Shown here piece by piece: positions 6,290 through 6,854 of a stretch of 6,854 nucleotides of DNA. The notes below the pieces were generated by a model. The model was not told where the DNA came from and did no database searches. It saw only the letters and a program-made list of their open reading frames with translations. The DNA is taken from positions 1 to 6,854 of the forward strand of contig CACZRA010000034.1 of the NCBI GenBank assembly GCA_902783395.1. The letters run 5' to 3'. Each line of letters opens with the position of its first letter. The first letter of the stretch is position 1. The position numbers and the translations under genes are program-made. Origin of the DNA: an uncultured Lachnospiraceae bacterium (GTDB lineage Bacteria > Bacillota > Clostridia > Lachnospirales > Lachnospiraceae).

Positions 6290-6575
6290 TTGGACAGAAC
6301 CGGACAAGAAGAAAACAAGATCATACTTTATCCTCAAAAAGTATTACTCAAAAGAAGCCGCTTTCTGCGCTGCCATCGCGATAGCAAACCTTCTCCCCCG
6401 CGCGACTCAGAACCTTGAATACGGCTTTGATACTGTAGAGCTGTTTATTATCATGAGCCTGATGCTGCTGGATGTATTTAAGAAAGGCGGACACGAAAAC
6501 CTGAAAATGATGTTTACGGGAATAGCATACGGACTGGCAGTCTTCGTCTATCCCACTATGCTCATAATGGGTTGA
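6290..6575 (+). pseudogene. Frameshifted N-terminal-side piece of a multi-pass membrane protein (sugar-transferase or polymerase-like)
   Basis: A coding-like plus-strand frame, ending in TGA at 6573-6575, reads KKTRSYFILKKYYSKEAAFC, then AAIAIANLLPRATQNLEYGF, then DTVELFIIMSLMLLDVFKKG, then GHENLKMMFTGIAYGLAVFV, then YPTMLIMG. It shows three hydrophobic stretches with a short loop after the first, as in polytopic glycosyltransferases or polymerases. This frame has no start codon of its own after the TAA at about 6244. The nearest plausible start is TTG 6290, with GAGAGAGG just upstream, but it lies in another frame that stops at 6416-6418. A second alternative, ATG 6238, lies in the third frame and ends at 6384. 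A one- or two-base slip near 6300-6330 would join either start to the membrane frame. Specific function unknown. Confidence 0.55.
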
Positions 6576-6576
6576 T

Positions 6577-6747
6577 TATTATACCGCAGGCGGACATGAC
6601 CTGCCTGATTATATATTCATTGATAAAAATAAGTACGCGGACATCGATTCCTTCATATCAAAGCCCTTCGGTCAGTATACTGTTGATAAGTACAGCTTAT
6701 CTTCTTTTGACACTGATACAAATCTATATATGCTTAAGTCTGACTAG
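6577..6747 (+). pseudogene. C-terminal tail of the same broken membrane protein
   Basis: Immediately after the stop of the preceding piece, but in a different frame, a coding-like stretch begins YYTAGGHDLPDYIFIDKNKY. It continues ADIDSFISKPFGQYTVDKYS and LSSFDTDTNLYMLKSD and ends at TAG 6745-6747. It resembles the soluble C-terminal tail that follows the last membrane helix in membrane glycosyltransferases: a short strand of the P-x-Y-I-x-I type, then a Tyr/Asp-rich end with a final aliphatic-Lys strand. No start codon is present. Together with the preceding piece this suggests one ancestral gene whose middle, with most of the transmembrane helices, was deleted near 6573-6577. The relationship between the two pieces is inferred from strand, order and adjacency. 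Confidence 0.5.
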
Positions 6748-6854
6748 CTTGAGGCATGCATTATGGAAGTAAAATGCTTCTCGCATAATACATAAACTGA
6801 AGAAAATACAATATCCATTATTACAACGAAAGCTATCGCCCATCCGCTTTCTAT
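6744..6854 (-). CDS. Possible 3' end of a membrane protein entering from the right edge
   Basis: On the minus strand the frame is open from the window edge to a TAG at 6746-6744, giving 36 residues. It contains one hydrophobic stretch, WAIAFVVIMDIVFSSVYVL, followed by a short charged tail (CEKHF...). This looks like the last helix of a polytopic membrane protein. It would converge with the broken plus-strand gene, overlapping its stop by a few bases. The stretch is short, so chance cannot be excluded, and the family cannot be named. Confidence 0.33.
   Translation of the reverse strand: MESGWAIAFVVIMDIVFSSVYVLCEKHFTSIMHASS

Noticed and set aside
6238..6384. ATG-initiated 48-codon frame just after the extended -10 element
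   Set aside because: Its ATG almost coincides with the predicted transcription start, and it has no ribosome binding site. The residues after about 20 codons are low-quality, basic and Ser-rich. It could at most be the displaced first codons of the broken membrane gene, and is mentioned there.
6572..6772. Plus-strand open frame of 66 codons, hydrophobic
   Set aside because: It overlaps, in another frame, the more protein-like C-terminal tail at 6577-6747. Its Ile/Leu/Ser/Thr richness follows from out-of-frame reading of AT-rich codons.
6755..6795. Imperfect hairpin (ATTATGGAAG ... CTTC..CATAAT) as a terminator
   Set aside because: The stem has a three-base bulge, is AT-rich and is not followed by a T-run on either strand.
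1..6854. tRNA, rRNA, CRISPR array or insertion sequence
   Set aside because: By eye I saw no cloverleaf-like segment, no regularly spaced repeat array, no transposase motif and no terminal inverted repeats with target duplications. This was not checked computationally.

Overview
The window looks like part of a cell-surface polysaccharide (capsule or exopolysaccharide) locus from a Gram-positive anaerobe of the Clostridia, plausibly Lachnospiraceae. Reasons: moderately balanced GC, heavy use of ATA (Ile) and AGG (Arg) codons, tightly packed genes with GGAG-type ribosome binding sites, and the gene content. The taxonomy is inferred from codon style only.

Layout. (1) Positions 3-1178, + strand: a family-4-type glycosyltransferase, cut off at its N-terminus by the left edge. 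(2) Positions 5839 down to 1154, - strand: five genes read right to left as one probable operon. In transcription order they are a second GT4-type glycosyltransferase with a cysteine cluster; a multi-pass membrane protein of the lysylphosphatidylglycerol-synthase transmembrane/flippase-like type; a 485-residue protein with a C-terminal aminoglycoside/choline-kinase-like phosphotransferase domain; a 137-residue HAD phosphatase of the EcbF/BcbF type; and a 244-residue nucleotidyltransferase of the BcbE type. The last four are joined by overlaps of 4, 11 and 8 bases. The operon ends tail-to-tail with gene 1, with a 25-base overlap and no room for a terminator between them. (3) About 5948-6237: an AT-rich, divergent control region with promoter-like elements on both strands, a 19-base direct repeat in two copies, and two tiny coupled minus-strand ORFs. 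One of these resembles the start of an AAA-type ATPase, so it may be a gene remnant. (4) Positions 6238-6747, + strand: wreckage of a multi-pass membrane protein, with an N-terminal-side piece and a C-terminal tail in different frames, the middle apparently deleted. (5) Positions 6744-6854, - strand: possible 3' end of another membrane-protein gene entering from the right edge.

How they may work together. Kinase, phosphatase and nucleotidyltransferase form a compact cassette that most simply makes a nucleotide-activated sugar or polyol. The glycosyltransferases would use this or other donors to build a repeat unit, and the membrane protein may act in lipid-linked intermediate handling or export. 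The actual substrate cannot be read from the sequence. The most unusual items are this cassette, with its unassigned ~170-residue N-terminal region on the kinase, and the gene-remnant-rich right flank, which points to active turnover of the locus.
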